Source: PALSA-612 sp963755155 (GTDB taxonomy: Bacteria > Actinomycetota > Thermoleophilia > Gaiellales > Gaiellaceae). From it: a stretch of DNA of 64,000 bases. The first letter of the stretch is position 1; each line of letters starts with the position of its first letter. The position numbers and the translations under genes were made by a program. Of the stretch, positions 46,691-55,081 are shown piece by piece. The notes beneath the pieces were generated by a model that did not search any database, was not told the DNA's origin, and worked only from the letters and a program-made list of their open reading frames with translations. Location: positions 434,001-498,000 of the forward strand of contig CAVWIV010000007.1 in NCBI GenBank assembly GCA_963755155.1, read 5' to 3'.

Positions 46691-47979
46691 CGACCGTACG
46701 CGAGCTCACTTTCACGTACGGCGGCGCCGACCGCCCGGCGTTATCGGGAGTCTCGCTGGAGATCGAGCCCGGCGAGATGGTGCTGCTCACGGGCCGGTCG
46801 GGCTGCGGGAAGACGACGCTCATCCGCGCGCTGGCCGGGCTCGTGCCGCACTTTCACGGGGGGACGTTCGGCGGCTCCGTCGAGGTGTGCGGCCGCGACA
46901 CGAGGCGGACGAGGCCCGCCGAGCTCGCGGGAACGGTGGCGACGCTCTTTCAGGATCCGGAGGACCAGGTCGTGTTCGGCGGCGTCATGGCCGAGGTCTC
47001 GTTCGGCATCGAGAACGCCGGAGCGCCTCCCGCCGAGATCGAGCTGCGCGCACGGGCGGCTCTCGCAGCCGTTGGCGCCGAACACCTCGCCGACCGCCAG
47101 GTCGCGGAGCTGTCGGGAGGCGAGCTGCAGCGCGTCTGCCTCGCTTCGACGCTTGCCCTCGAGCCTGCGCTGCTGCTCCTGGACGAGCCGACGTCGCAGC
47201 TCGACTCTGACGGTGCGGTTGCGCTCCTCCAGCTCGTCCGCCGCCTCGCGCGCGAGCGGGGCACGGCCGTCGTGATCAGCGAGCACCGGGTAGCGCGGAC
47301 GAGACCGTACTGCGATCGGGTGATCTGCCTCGACGATGGCGGCGGCGTCGACATGGTGGAACGCATCGCCGCGCGGCGTGGCGGAGACGTCCTTTGCTCA
47401 CTCCACGGCATCGACTTCGCGTACGCGGCCGGAGAGCCTGTGCTCTCGCGCGTGGCGCTCGAGCTGCGTCACGGGGAGATCGTCGGGCTCGTCGGCCCCA
47501 ACGGCAGCGGCAAGACAACGCTCGCGAAGATCGCCGCCGGCCTGCTCGAGCCCGATAGCGGCACCCGATCGTGTGCCGGCAGGGCGTCGTACCTCTCGCA
47601 GGATCCGGGCCGCTACCTCGCGCGGGAGCGGTGCGACGACGAGGTTGCGCTCGGCGCGCGTGACAGCGCTGCAGCCGCTCGCGCGATCGCCTCCGTCGGC
47701 CTCGAGGGATACGACGCACGCCATCCGCGCGACCTGTCGAGCGGTGAGCGCGAGCGCCTGGCTCTCGCGGCCGTGCTCGCGACCGAGCCCGACGTTCTCG
47801 TCCTGGACGAGCCCACGCGCGGCCTCGACCCGGAGGCCCGCGCGCGGCTCGCCGCCCTGCTGCGGACGCAAGCCCCGAAGCGCGCGACGCTGCTCGTCAC
47901 GCACGACCACGATCTCGTCGCTGCCGTCGCCGACCGCACCGTCGTGCTCGGGGAGAGGCATGAGCGTGTCGCTGCCTAG
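46681..47979 (+). CDS. ECF transporter double ATPase (two CbiO domains in one chain)
   Basis: 432 aa with two ABC ATPase domains. Domain 1: Walker A TGRSGCGKTT (about 38), Q-loop FQDPEDQVVFG, signature LSGGELQRV, Walker B LLLLDEPTSQLD. Domain 2: Walker A GPNGSGKTT (about 271), signature LSSGERERL, Walker B VLVLDEPTRGLD, H-loop THDHD. The two EcfA subunits are thus fused, as in YkoD-like systems. GTG at 46681 overlaps the T-component gene by 10 bp. It powers the S component encoded next. Confidence 0.92.
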   Translation: MALATVRELTFTYGGADRPALSGVSLEIEPGEMVLLTGRSGCGKTTLIRALAGLVPHFHGGTFGGSVEVCGRDTRRTRPAELAGTVATLFQDPEDQVVFGGVMAEVSFGIENAGAPPAEIELRARAALAAVGAEHLADRQVAELSGGELQRVCLASTLALEPALLLLDEPTSQLDSDGAVALLQLVRRLARERGTAVVISEHRVARTRPYCDRVICLDDGGGVDMVERIAARRGGDVLCSLHGIDFAYAAGEPVLSRVALELRHGEIVGLVGPNGSGKTTLAKIAAGLLEPDSGTRSCAGRASYLSQDPGRYLARERCDDEVALGARDSAAAARAIASVGLEGYDARHPRDLSSGERERLALAAVLATEPDVLVLDEPTRGLDPEARARLAALLRTQAPKRATLLVTHDHDLVAAVADRTVVLGERHERVAA

Positions 47980-48646
47980 ATCGGCCATGTTCGCCCTTGC
48001 AGCCGCGGCCATGGCGGCAGCCGCGTGGACGGCGCTTGCTCCCGATGACGCGGCGTTCTCGCTGCTGCTCGTGGCTCTCGCGCTCACGGCCACCGCCTAC
48101 GCCTGGCTCGAGTCCGGGCCCGGCTCGGCTGCCGAGCTGGCCCTGATCGGCGCGCTGGCCGGGATCGCGGCCGCGGGCCGCGTGCTGTTTGCCGCCGTGC
48201 CCGGCGTTCAGCCCGTGACGGTGATCGCCGTTGCGGCCGGTGCTGCGCTGGGAGCGCGTGCCGGGATGGCCGTTGGAGCGACGGCGGCGCTCGTATCGAA
48301 CCTCTTCCTCGGCCAGGGGCCGTGGACGCCCTGGCAGATGCTCGGCTGGGCGGGCTGCGGCCTCGCGGGAGCTCTTGCACGCGCGGCGATCCAGGGTCGC
48401 CTGCCGTTCGCGCTCCTCTGCGCCGTCCTCGGTCTGGCCTTCAGCGCGCTGATGGACGTCTGGCTGTGGTTCAGCTTCTATCCGCACACCTGGCCGGCGT
48501 TCACGGCCGTGCTCGCGCGCGGCGTGCCGTTCGACCTGTCGCACGCAATCGGCAACCTCCTCATCGCGCTCGTCGCGGGACCGGAGCTACGGCGGTTACT
48601 CGAACGCTACGGCCGCCGGCTGCGGCCGCAGGTCGTATGGGACTGA
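47960..48646 (+). CDS. ECF transporter S component, predicted cobalamin-specific (CbrT-like)
   Basis: 228-aa membrane protein with about six helices. The segment LVSNLFLGQGPWTPWQMLGW is typical of ECF S components of the CbrT-like type. Alternating Ala-rich helices and a long loop with FSFYPHTWPAF follow. ATG at 47960 with GGGGAGAGG upstream; overlaps the ATPase gene by 20 bp. Specificity for cobalamin is inferred from the riboswitch that opens the operon, since S components determine substrate and are hard to assign from sequence. Confidence 0.82.
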   Translation: MSVSLPRSAMFALAAAAMAAAAWTALAPDDAAFSLLLVALALTATAYAWLESGPGSAAELALIGALAGIAAAGRVLFAAVPGVQPVTVIAVAAGAALGARAGMAVGATAALVSNLFLGQGPWTPWQMLGWAGCGLAGALARAAIQGRLPFALLCAVLGLAFSALMDVWLWFSFYPHTWPAFTAVLARGVPFDLSHAIGNLLIALVAGPELRRLLERYGRRLRPQVVWD

Positions 48647-49422
48647 AGCTGCTCGCTGCGGCGGCTGCTGCACTGGCGCTAGCCTCGCCTGCAGACTTTC
48701 TCCAGGCACACAAGCAGCCCAGCGGCGGCTTCACGGAGGCGGGAGGGGTGGGATCACCTGCGCTCACGGCGTGGGCCGCGCTCGGCCTTACCGCGGCCGG
48801 GCAGCCCCCTGCGGCCACGCTCGACTACCTTCGAGCCCACGAGGGAGACGCGCTGCCGCCTGCAACCCGCGCGCTCGTCGCGCTCGCGGCGGCCGCGCTC
48901 GGAGACTCACAGCTCGCCGGCCGGCTGTCCACGGCGGCGGGGGGTCAGACGAACGCGATCGTCTGGACGATTCTCGCGCGGCGGCAGGCCGGGCTCGCGG
49001 CGCCGAAGCCGCTCGTGAGCGCGTTGGTCGCCCGGCAGACGAAGTCGGGCGGCTGGGGCTGGGCGAATGGCGTCGCCCCCGACTCGAACGACACCGCCGC
49101 CGCCGTCCAGGCGCTGCGGGCGGCAGGCGTGACCGGGGCGCCGATCCGGCGCGCGCTCGATTACCTGCGCAAGGCGCGCAACAAGGACGGCGGCTTCGCC
49201 ATCCTGAAGGGTCGCGAGTCGGATGCGCAGTCGACGGCCTGGGCGATCCAGGCCTTCGTCGCGGCTGGAGTGCCCGTGCCCAAGGGCGCATTCGCCTACC
49301 TCGGGAGTCTGCGGAGGGACGACGGCAGCTACCGCTACTCGCGGCGCTACGTCACGACGCCTGTCTGGGTGACGGCGCAGGTGCTGCCGGCCATCCTCAG
49401 GAAGCCCTTTCCTCTTGGCTAG
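48637..49422 (+). CDS. Exported alpha/alpha-toroid (prenyltransferase/terpenoid-cyclase-like repeat) protein
   Basis: 261 aa: signal peptide MGLKLLAAAAAALALA, then helical repeats of the squalene-cyclase/prenyltransferase fold. Repeat hallmarks are DFLQAHKQPSGGF, ALVARQTKSGGWGW, NDTAAAVQALRAAGV, ALDYLRKARNKDGGF, SDAQSTAWAIQAFVAAG and YLGSLRRDDGSYRYS. The acidic DxDD motif of true cyclases is absent. The same fold is the N-terminal cobalamin-binding barrel of intrinsic factor/transcobalamin. It overlaps the S-component gene by 10 bp, so it belongs to the B12 operon; cobalamin binding is inferred. Confidence 0.8.
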   Translation: MGLKLLAAAAAALALASPADFLQAHKQPSGGFTEAGGVGSPALTAWAALGLTAAGQPPAATLDYLRAHEGDALPPATRALVALAAAALGDSQLAGRLSTAAGGQTNAIVWTILARRQAGLAAPKPLVSALVARQTKSGGWGWANGVAPDSNDTAAAVQALRAAGVTGAPIRRALDYLRKARNKDGGFAILKGRESDAQSTAWAIQAFVAAGVPVPKGAFAYLGSLRRDDGSYRYSRRYVTTPVWVTAQVLPAILRKPFPLG

Positions 49423-49473
49423 AGCCTCGTTCGAGGGCTGAGCCGGCCGCGCCGCGCGCCGATCAGCATCTCG

Positions 49474-50397
49474 ATGAGGCGTCTGGCGCTCCCCGTGGCG
49501 ATCGCGGCTGCGACGATCGCCGGCTTCGTCGCCGTCTCCCTCCAGCTGAGCGGAGGCGCGCTGCACGAGGCCGCACACCCGAACTGGCCGCTCCTCGCGA
49601 CGGCGTTCGTCGTCGTCGCGCTCGCGCAGCCATTGCGGGCGATGGCGTGGCGGGCGACGCTCCGGGGCCAGGTCGACTTCAAGGCCATCTACGCGGCGAG
49701 CGCCGTCGGGTCGTTCCTCGACACCGTGTTGCCCGCGCGGCTGGGTGAAGCTTCGAAGGTCGGCGTGCTGCGCGTCACCGCCGGCCGCAGTTGGCCGGGA
49801 TTCCCACGCGCCACCGGGAGCCTTGTCTGCGCCCACCTGCTGGAGGCGCTCGCGTTCCTCGTCGTCGGCGCCGCCGCCGCCGCGTTCCTGCCGTTTCCGG
49901 ACTGGGCGCGCTGGACGATGGTCGGCGGCTTCGCGCTCGCCGCAGGAGCGATCGGCGCCGCCGCCGTCCTCCACCGCAAGCTCGGGCGGGTGCTCCCAGG
50001 CCGGGTCGACGAGTTCCTGGCCGACGCCGCTGCGCCACCGCGTGTCCTTGCGCACGCAGGGGGCATCCTGCTCGCGACGTGGATCGTGCGCTGGCTCGGG
50101 ATCGTGCTGCTGCTGCACGCGCTCGGAGTCGAGGTCGGGCTCGGCGCCGCGCTCGTCTACATGATCGTCACCGGCCTCGCGAACACCGCGCCGATCCTGC
50201 CGGGGAATGCCGGGATCTACCAGGGGGCGGCGCTGGGAGCGCTCGCGCTCGTTGGCGAGGCCGGCTCGAAGGCCGTGGCCGTCGGTCTCGTCGCTCCGCT
50301 GTTCGCAAGCGCCGTCACAGCCGCGGCTGCGCTCGCAGGCGTCGCGCTCTACGGCCGGCGGTTCGCGATCGTCTCGCGCGCGGCGTTCGGCCGCTAG
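49474..50397 (+). CDS. Lysylphosphatidylglycerol-synthase TM-region / flippase-like protein (UPF0104)
   Basis: 307 aa, eight or more helices. Family pattern: ALAQPLRAMAWRATL, then the stretch AVGSFLDTVLPARLGEASKVGVLR, and TGLANTAPILPGNAGIYQGAALGAL near the end. Such proteins are integral membrane domains related to MprF flippases or glycolipid transfer proteins. Lacks a soluble LPG-synthase domain. ATG at 49474, 51 bp after the toroid gene; whether it belongs to the B12 operon is unclear. Confidence 0.8.
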   Translation: MRRLALPVAIAAATIAGFVAVSLQLSGGALHEAAHPNWPLLATAFVVVALAQPLRAMAWRATLRGQVDFKAIYAASAVGSFLDTVLPARLGEASKVGVLRVTAGRSWPGFPRATGSLVCAHLLEALAFLVVGAAAAAFLPFPDWARWTMVGGFALAAGAIGAAAVLHRKLGRVLPGRVDEFLADAAAPPRVLAHAGGILLATWIVRWLGIVLLLHALGVEVGLGAALVYMIVTGLANTAPILPGNAGIYQGAALGALALVGEAGSKAVAVGLVAPLFASAVTAAAALAGVALYGRRFAIVSRAAFGR

Positions 50398-50406
50398 CAT
50401 GGCCGT

Positions 50407-50791
50407 GTGCGTCTCTGCCTGATCGGAGCGCTCGCCCTCTCGCTCGGCGTCTCGGTGGCGCTCGCCGCGGGCGGCAAGCTCGCTTTCGAGGACAACGTGC
50501 CGAGCGGGAAGTCGAGCTCGGTCACGATCCAGACGCACAGGGCGGCGTCGTTCAAGGTGCAGTTGCGCGTCCCCACGGCCGGCCGCGCGAAGCTCTTCCT
50601 CCTGGGGAAGACGGCGCCCAAGCCGGGCCTCTTGATCGACACGAAGACCTTCGCCTGTCAGGGCGCGGCCGGCTCGTTCTTCTGCAAGGCGTCATACGAG
50701 CCGCTGCCCGAAAGGGAAGTACACATGGAAGGTCGCGTGGGTGGGCACGCCGAAGAAGGCCGCGCACGTCGAGCTCACAGTTCGCTGGTAA
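50407..50791 (+). CDS. Small exported hypothetical protein (frame broken near 50709)
   Basis: About 127 aa. Signal peptide MRLCLIGALALSLGVSVALA; beta-rich mature part SSSVTIQTHRAASFKVQLRVP, AKLFLLGKTAPKPGLLID, with a Cys pair (FACQGA, FFCKAS) that could be disulfide bonded. One extra base near 50705-50712 shifts the end into KGKYTWKVAWVGTPKKAAHV and LTVRW, stop at 50791, giving a natural Ig-like ending. GTG at 50407 is 6 nt after TAGCAT. No family recognised. Confidence 0.6.
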
Positions 50792-50814
50792 TACCTAGTT
50801 GATCTAGGTATACT
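50791..50814 (+). promoter_or_regulatory. Putative PadR operator overlapping a leaderless -10
   Basis: Perfect inverted repeat ATACCTAG (50791-50798) / CTAGGTAT (50804-50811) with a 5-nt spacer. It overlaps the -10 box TATACT (50809-50814), which lies 7 nt before the padR ATG. Geometry fits negative autoregulation by the PadR product. Confidence 0.65.
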
Positions 50815-50821
50815 GCAGCCC

Positions 50822-51136
50822 ATGACGAAGCCTCTTCAAGGCGGCCACGTCGACGGGTTGATCCTCGCGGTGCTCGCCGACGGGCCTCGCCACGGCTACG
50901 CCGTCATCGAGGAGCTGCGGGCGCGGAGCGACGGCGTCCTCGACTTCCCGGAGGGCACGATCTATCCCGCGCTCTACAAGCTCGAAGCGGCGGGCGCCGT
51001 CGCGAGCTCGTGGACGGTCGCAGACGGCAGGCGGCGGAGGATGTACCGGCTGACCGCGACCGGCCGGCGGCAGCTTGCCCGGGCGCGCGAGGAGTGGGAC
51101 TCGCTCTCGCGTGCGATGACAGGTGTCTTCGCATGA
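50822..51136 (+). CDS. PadR-family transcriptional regulator
   Basis: 104-aa winged-helix repressor. Typical PadR pattern: HVDGLILAVLADGPRHGYAVIEEL, LDFPEGTIYPALYKLEAAG and SSWTVADGRRRRMYRLTATGRRQL. The C-terminal helix is short (PadR-s2 type), for dimerisation. Its ATG is preceded by a perfect palindrome over the -10. The stop overlaps the start of the HAAS-domain protein, the usual partner arrangement in actinobacteria and firmicutes. Confidence 0.92.
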   Translation: MTKPLQGGHVDGLILAVLADGPRHGYAVIEELRARSDGVLDFPEGTIYPALYKLEAAGAVASSWTVADGRRRRMYRLTATGRRQLARAREEWDSLSRAMTGVFA

Positions 51137-51720
51137 GCTACCTGGACGAGCTCGAGCAGGCCCTCCGGAGACATCGCGTCCCGGCTCGACGTCGGCGGCG
51201 GTTTCTCGCGGAGGCCGCAGATCACATCGCGTGTGATCCGGAGGCAGCGGCGACGTTCGGCGACCCGGAAAGCCTCGCGCAGCAGGTCGCAGCCATGGAG
51301 CAGCCGAGGCGCGTTCGCCTGCTGTCGCTCGTCCTCGTGGGCACGATCGTCGCCTTCGTGGCGCCGCTCTACGGCATCCCGGAGAACACGCTTCCTCCGG
51401 CTCCGCCGCAGGGGTTGCCGGCTGCGGTTGAGTGGAAGCTCGACTGGATGATCGCTCTCTACGTCGCGGCGCTCGTGCTTGCGGCGGTGGCGTTCGCCGT
51501 CTCGTGGGCTCGGCCGCGCCTTGCGCTGTGGCCGGCCTGCCTGGCCCTGGGAGCGCTTGCGGCGAGCGCGGCACTCGGCTCTGCGGCCGCCTTCGAGTGG
51601 CCCGTGGGAGGGAGCACGGCGGTCGCCGCGGTCGTCCCAACTGCACTAGTTCTCGTCTGCATCGCGGCGTTGGCGACCGCGCGGCTAGCATCGGCCGCGT
51701 GGCGTCGACCGTCGATCTGA
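51133..51720 (+). CDS. HAAS-domain (permease-prefix) membrane protein
   Basis: 195 aa. The N-terminal 55 residues (SYLDELEQALRRHRVPARRR, FLAEAADHIACDP, FGDPESLAQQVAAM) form a HAAS signalling domain commonly paired with PadR. Then come about five hydrophobic helices. Likely membrane target or co-regulator of the PadR protein, with which it is translationally coupled (ATGA). Its 3' end overlaps the pcrA start by 22 bp. Confidence 0.8.
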   Translation: MSYLDELEQALRRHRVPARRRRRFLAEAADHIACDPEAAATFGDPESLAQQVAAMEQPRRVRLLSLVLVGTIVAFVAPLYGIPENTLPPAPPQGLPAAVEWKLDWMIALYVAALVLAAVAFAVSWARPRLALWPACLALGALAASAALGSAAAFEWPVGGSTAVAAVVPTALVLVCIAALATARLASAAWRRPSI

Positions 51721-53861
51721 AGCCCGAGGAGTACCTCGCCGACCTCAATCCCGCCCAGCGGGAGACCGTGCTCCAGACGGAAGGCCCCGTGCTCGTCGTC
51801 GCCGGCGCCGGGTCGGGCAAGACCCGCGCGCTCACGCGACGCGTCGCGCACCTGATCGCCACGCAAGGGGCGAAGCCGAACGAGATCCTCGCGATCACGT
51901 TCACGAACAAGGCGGCGGGGGAGATGCGCGCGCGCCTCGAGGATCTGCTCGGCCACATCGCCCGCGCGATCTGGATCCTCACCTTCCACGCCGCGTGCGG
52001 CCGGATCCTCCGCCGCGAGGCGCCGCGGCTCGGCTACAAGTCGAACTTCACGATCTACGACCAGGCCGACCAGGTCCGGCTGACGAAGGACTGCCTGGAG
52101 GAGCTCGAGCGCGACCCGAAGCGCTTCGTCCCCCGCGGCATCCACGCGCAGATCTCGAACGCGAAGAACGAGCTCGTCTCGCCCGAGGAGTACCTGAAGC
52201 GCGTCCAGTCGTTCTACGACCAGACCGTCGCCGACGTCTACGCGCTCTACCAGCGGCGGATGCTCGGGTCGAACGCGATGGACTTCGACGACCTGCTCAT
52301 GCTCACGGTGGAGGTGCTCGAGCGCTTCCCCGAGGCCCGCAAGCGCTGGCAGAAGGCGTTCCGCTACGTCCTCGTCGACGAGTACCAGGACACGAACCAC
52401 GCGCAGTACCGGCTGCTCCAGCTGCTCGGCGGCGAGCACGGGAACGTCTGCGCCGTCGGCGACCCCGATCAGTCGATCTACGCCTTCCGCGGCGCCGACA
52501 TCCGCAACATCCTCGAGTTCGAGCGCGACTTCCCGGGCACGAAGCTCATCGCGCTCGAGCAGAACTACCGCTCGACGAACACCGTCCTCCGCGCCGCGAA
52601 CGCGGTCATCGCCAACAACCGCGAGCGCAAGGAGAAGACGCTCTTCTCCGACCTCGGCGACGGCCCGCCGGTGCGGGCGCTCGAGGTGGAGGACGAGCAC
52701 GCCGAGGCGCGCTTCGTCGCCGCCGAGGTCGCGGAGCTGATCGAGGAGGGCTGGTCGGGAGCGGAGATCGCGGTCTTCTACCGGACGAACGCGCAGAGCC
52801 GCGTGCTCGAGGACGTGCTCGTCCGCCAGGGGATCCCGTACCAGGTGATCGGCGGGCCGAAGTTCTACGAGCGCGCCGAGATCAAGGACGCGATCTCGTA
52901 CCTCCAGGTGATCGACAACACGGACGATGCCGTGTCGCTCATGCGCATCGCCAATCGCCCGCGCCGGGGGATCGGCGATGCCTCCGTTGCCCGGCTGCGG
53001 GCCTGGGCCGAGGCACACGGCGAGTCGCTCTTCAACGCGCTCGGCCATCCCGAGGAGGCCGGCCTCGGGCCTGCACAGGCTCGGTCGGTCTCGCAGCTGC
53101 AGACGATCCTCCAGTCGCTTCAGTCGGCATCGCAGGAGCTCGCAGTCCACGAGCTCATCGAGGCGGTGCTCGAACGCTCCGGCTACCTCGAGATCCTCGA
53201 GGCGGAGCGGACGATCGAGTCGCGTGGCCGCGTGGAGAACCTCCAGGAGCTCGTCGGCGTCGCGCGCGAGTACGAGGAGCAGGCAGACGAGCCTTCGCTC
53301 TCCGGCTTCCTCCAGGAGATCTCGCTCCACTCCGACCAGGACGCGCTGCGCGACCAGGAGTCGCTCGTCACGCTGATGACGATCCACAACGCCAAGGGCC
53401 TCGAGTTCGGCGCCGTGTTCCTCATCGGCATGGAGGAGGGGATCTTCCCGCACGTGCGCTCGATCGAGGAGCAGGGGATCGAGGAGGAGCGGCGGCTCGC
53501 GTACGTCGGCATGACGCGAGCGAAGGAGCGCCTGACGCTGACGCACACCGCCACGCGAACGCTCTTCGGCACGCGGGCGCACAACCTCCCCTCGCGCTTC
53601 CTCGACGAGTTGCCGCAGAACGAGATCGTGCGCGAGCGGCTGCGGCCGTTCTCCTGGGCCTCGAGGTCGCCAGCGCCTGAAGTGGCCCCGCGGACAGACG
53701 TACCGTCTCTCGCCACGGGCGACTCCGTGCGTCACGCGGCGCTCGGCGAGGGCGTGATCGTCGCCATCGAGCCCGGCGGCATCGTCGCCGTTCGCTTCCA
53801 GGGTGACGACACAGAGCGCAGGCTCATGCTGGAGTACGCCCCGCTCGAGAAGATCGCGTAG
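51699..53861 (+). CDS. pcrA: ATP-dependent DNA helicase, UvrD/PcrA type
   Basis: 720-aa superfamily-1 3'-5' helicase used in excision and mismatch repair and replication restart. Motifs in order: Q motif LNPAQRETV, Walker A GAGSGKT, LAITFTNKAAGEMR (Ia), VDEYQDTNHAQY (II), GDPDQSIYAFRGAD (III), LEQNYRST (IV), TIHNAKGLEF (V) and AYVGMTRAKERL (VI). A C-terminal Tudor-like module ends VAVRFQGDDTERRLMLEYAPLEKI. GTG at 51699 is 7 nt after TAGCAT. The open frame further upstream is not helicase. Confidence 0.96.
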   Translation: MASTVDLKPEEYLADLNPAQRETVLQTEGPVLVVAGAGSGKTRALTRRVAHLIATQGAKPNEILAITFTNKAAGEMRARLEDLLGHIARAIWILTFHAACGRILRREAPRLGYKSNFTIYDQADQVRLTKDCLEELERDPKRFVPRGIHAQISNAKNELVSPEEYLKRVQSFYDQTVADVYALYQRRMLGSNAMDFDDLLMLTVEVLERFPEARKRWQKAFRYVLVDEYQDTNHAQYRLLQLLGGEHGNVCAVGDPDQSIYAFRGADIRNILEFERDFPGTKLIALEQNYRSTNTVLRAANAVIANNRERKEKTLFSDLGDGPPVRALEVEDEHAEARFVAAEVAELIEEGWSGAEIAVFYRTNAQSRVLEDVLVRQGIPYQVIGGPKFYERAEIKDAISYLQVIDNTDDAVSLMRIANRPRRGIGDASVARLRAWAEAHGESLFNALGHPEEAGLGPAQARSVSQLQTILQSLQSASQELAVHELIEAVLERSGYLEILEAERTIESRGRVENLQELVGVAREYEEQADEPSLSGFLQEISLHSDQDALRDQESLVTLMTIHNAKGLEFGAVFLIGMEEGIFPHVRSIEEQGIEEERRLAYVGMTRAKERLTLTHTATRTLFGTRAHNLPSRFLDELPQNEIVRERLRPFSWASRSPAPEVAPRTDVPSLATGDSVRHAALGEGVIVAIEPGGIVAVRFQGDDTERRLMLEYAPLEKIA

Positions 53862-53875
53862 TAGCCTCCTCCGCC

Positions 53876-55081
53876 GTGGCCCTCGAGTACCGCAGCCCGA
53901 CGGAGGAGACCCTTCGCGCCACGCTGGAGGCGGGAAGCGTCGCGTTCGCGGAGGAGCTTCGCGACGTCGACTTCGATCTCTTCCGGCCGGAGATCCCGGC
54001 CGACCGCGTGTTCGGCGCGTACGACGGCGATACACCGGTCGGTATCACGGCGTCGATCGCGTTCGAGATGACGATTCCCGGCGGGCTCGCGCCTTGCGCC
54101 GGCATCACCTGGGTCGGGGTCATGCCCACCCACCGGCGACGCGGCGTGCTCACCGGGCTCATGCGGCAACAGCTCGACGACCTCCGCACGCGCGGAGAGC
54201 CGCTGGCGGCGCTCTGGGCGTCCGAGCCGGTGATCTACGGCCGCTTCGGCTATGGCATCGCGGCGCCTGCCGCCGCCATGGAGGCCGTGCACGCCGGCTT
54301 CGCGTTCCGTGACGACCCCGGCCCGACGGGCACGGTCCGTCTCCTGACGAAGGAGGAGGCGCGGAAGCTCTTCCCGCCGATCTACGAACGGGCGCGCCTG
54401 CAGCGTCACGGCATGATGTCCCGCTCCGAGGCTCGGTGGAACGGCCGCGTCGAAGATCCGGAGCACTGGCGCGACGGCGCGAGCCCGAAGTACTACGTCC
54501 TCGTCGAGCTCGACGGCCAGGGTGAGGCGTTTTCGATGTACCGCGTCAAGCAGAAGTGGGAGCGGGGCATGCCGCAGTCGGAGCTCGTGCTCGTCGACGC
54601 GATCGCCACGTCCACCGAGGCAACGCGCGAGCTCTGGCGCTATCTCTTCGGGGTCGACCTCATCGCGAAGGTCAGCCTCTGGAACTACGACCCGGCGACG
54701 CCGCTCTTCCTCATGGTCAGGGACGCCCGGCGGCTGCAACTCAAGGTCTCGGACGGGATCTGGCTGCGGCTCGTGGACGTCGGCGAGGCCTTGAAGCGGC
54801 GCTCGTATGCCGGCGACGGTTCCGTGGTGCTCGAGGTGACGGACGAGTTCTGCTCCTGGAACGAGGGCTCGTACCGCGCCGGTGAGGACGCCGGGCCGAG
54901 CAAGGACGCCGCCGAGCTGCGCCTCTCGGCCGCCGATCTCGCGTCCGCCTATCTCGGCGCGTTCTCGTTCGAGAGGCTCGCCGCGGCCGGCCGGGTCGAG
55001 GAGCTTGCCGAGGGCGCGATCGCGCGCGCCACGGCGCTCTTCAGGACGCCACTGCCGCCGTGGTGTCCCGAGCCGTTCTAG
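53876..55081 (+). CDS. Eis-like GNAT N-acetyltransferase
   Basis: 401 aa. N-terminal GNAT domain with acetyl-CoA loop VGVMPTHRRRGVLTGLMRQQL and LWASEPVIYGRFGYGIA. A second, degenerate GNAT domain and a C-terminal sterol-carrier-like domain (LRLSAADLASAYLGAFSFERLAAAG) end with carboxy-terminal PWCPEPF, the terminal-carboxylate Phe typical of Eis enzymes. Acetylates amines such as lysine side chains or aminoglycosides in known members; substrate here unknown. GTG at 53876 follows TAGCCT by 8 nt. Confidence 0.87.
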   Translation: MALEYRSPTEETLRATLEAGSVAFAEELRDVDFDLFRPEIPADRVFGAYDGDTPVGITASIAFEMTIPGGLAPCAGITWVGVMPTHRRRGVLTGLMRQQLDDLRTRGEPLAALWASEPVIYGRFGYGIAAPAAAMEAVHAGFAFRDDPGPTGTVRLLTKEEARKLFPPIYERARLQRHGMMSRSEARWNGRVEDPEHWRDGASPKYYVLVELDGQGEAFSMYRVKQKWERGMPQSELVLVDAIATSTEATRELWRYLFGVDLIAKVSLWNYDPATPLFLMVRDARRLQLKVSDGIWLRLVDVGEALKRRSYAGDGSVVLEVTDEFCSWNEGSYRAGEDAGPSKDAAELRLSAADLASAYLGAFSFERLAAAGRVEELAEGAIARATALFRTPLPPWCPEPF

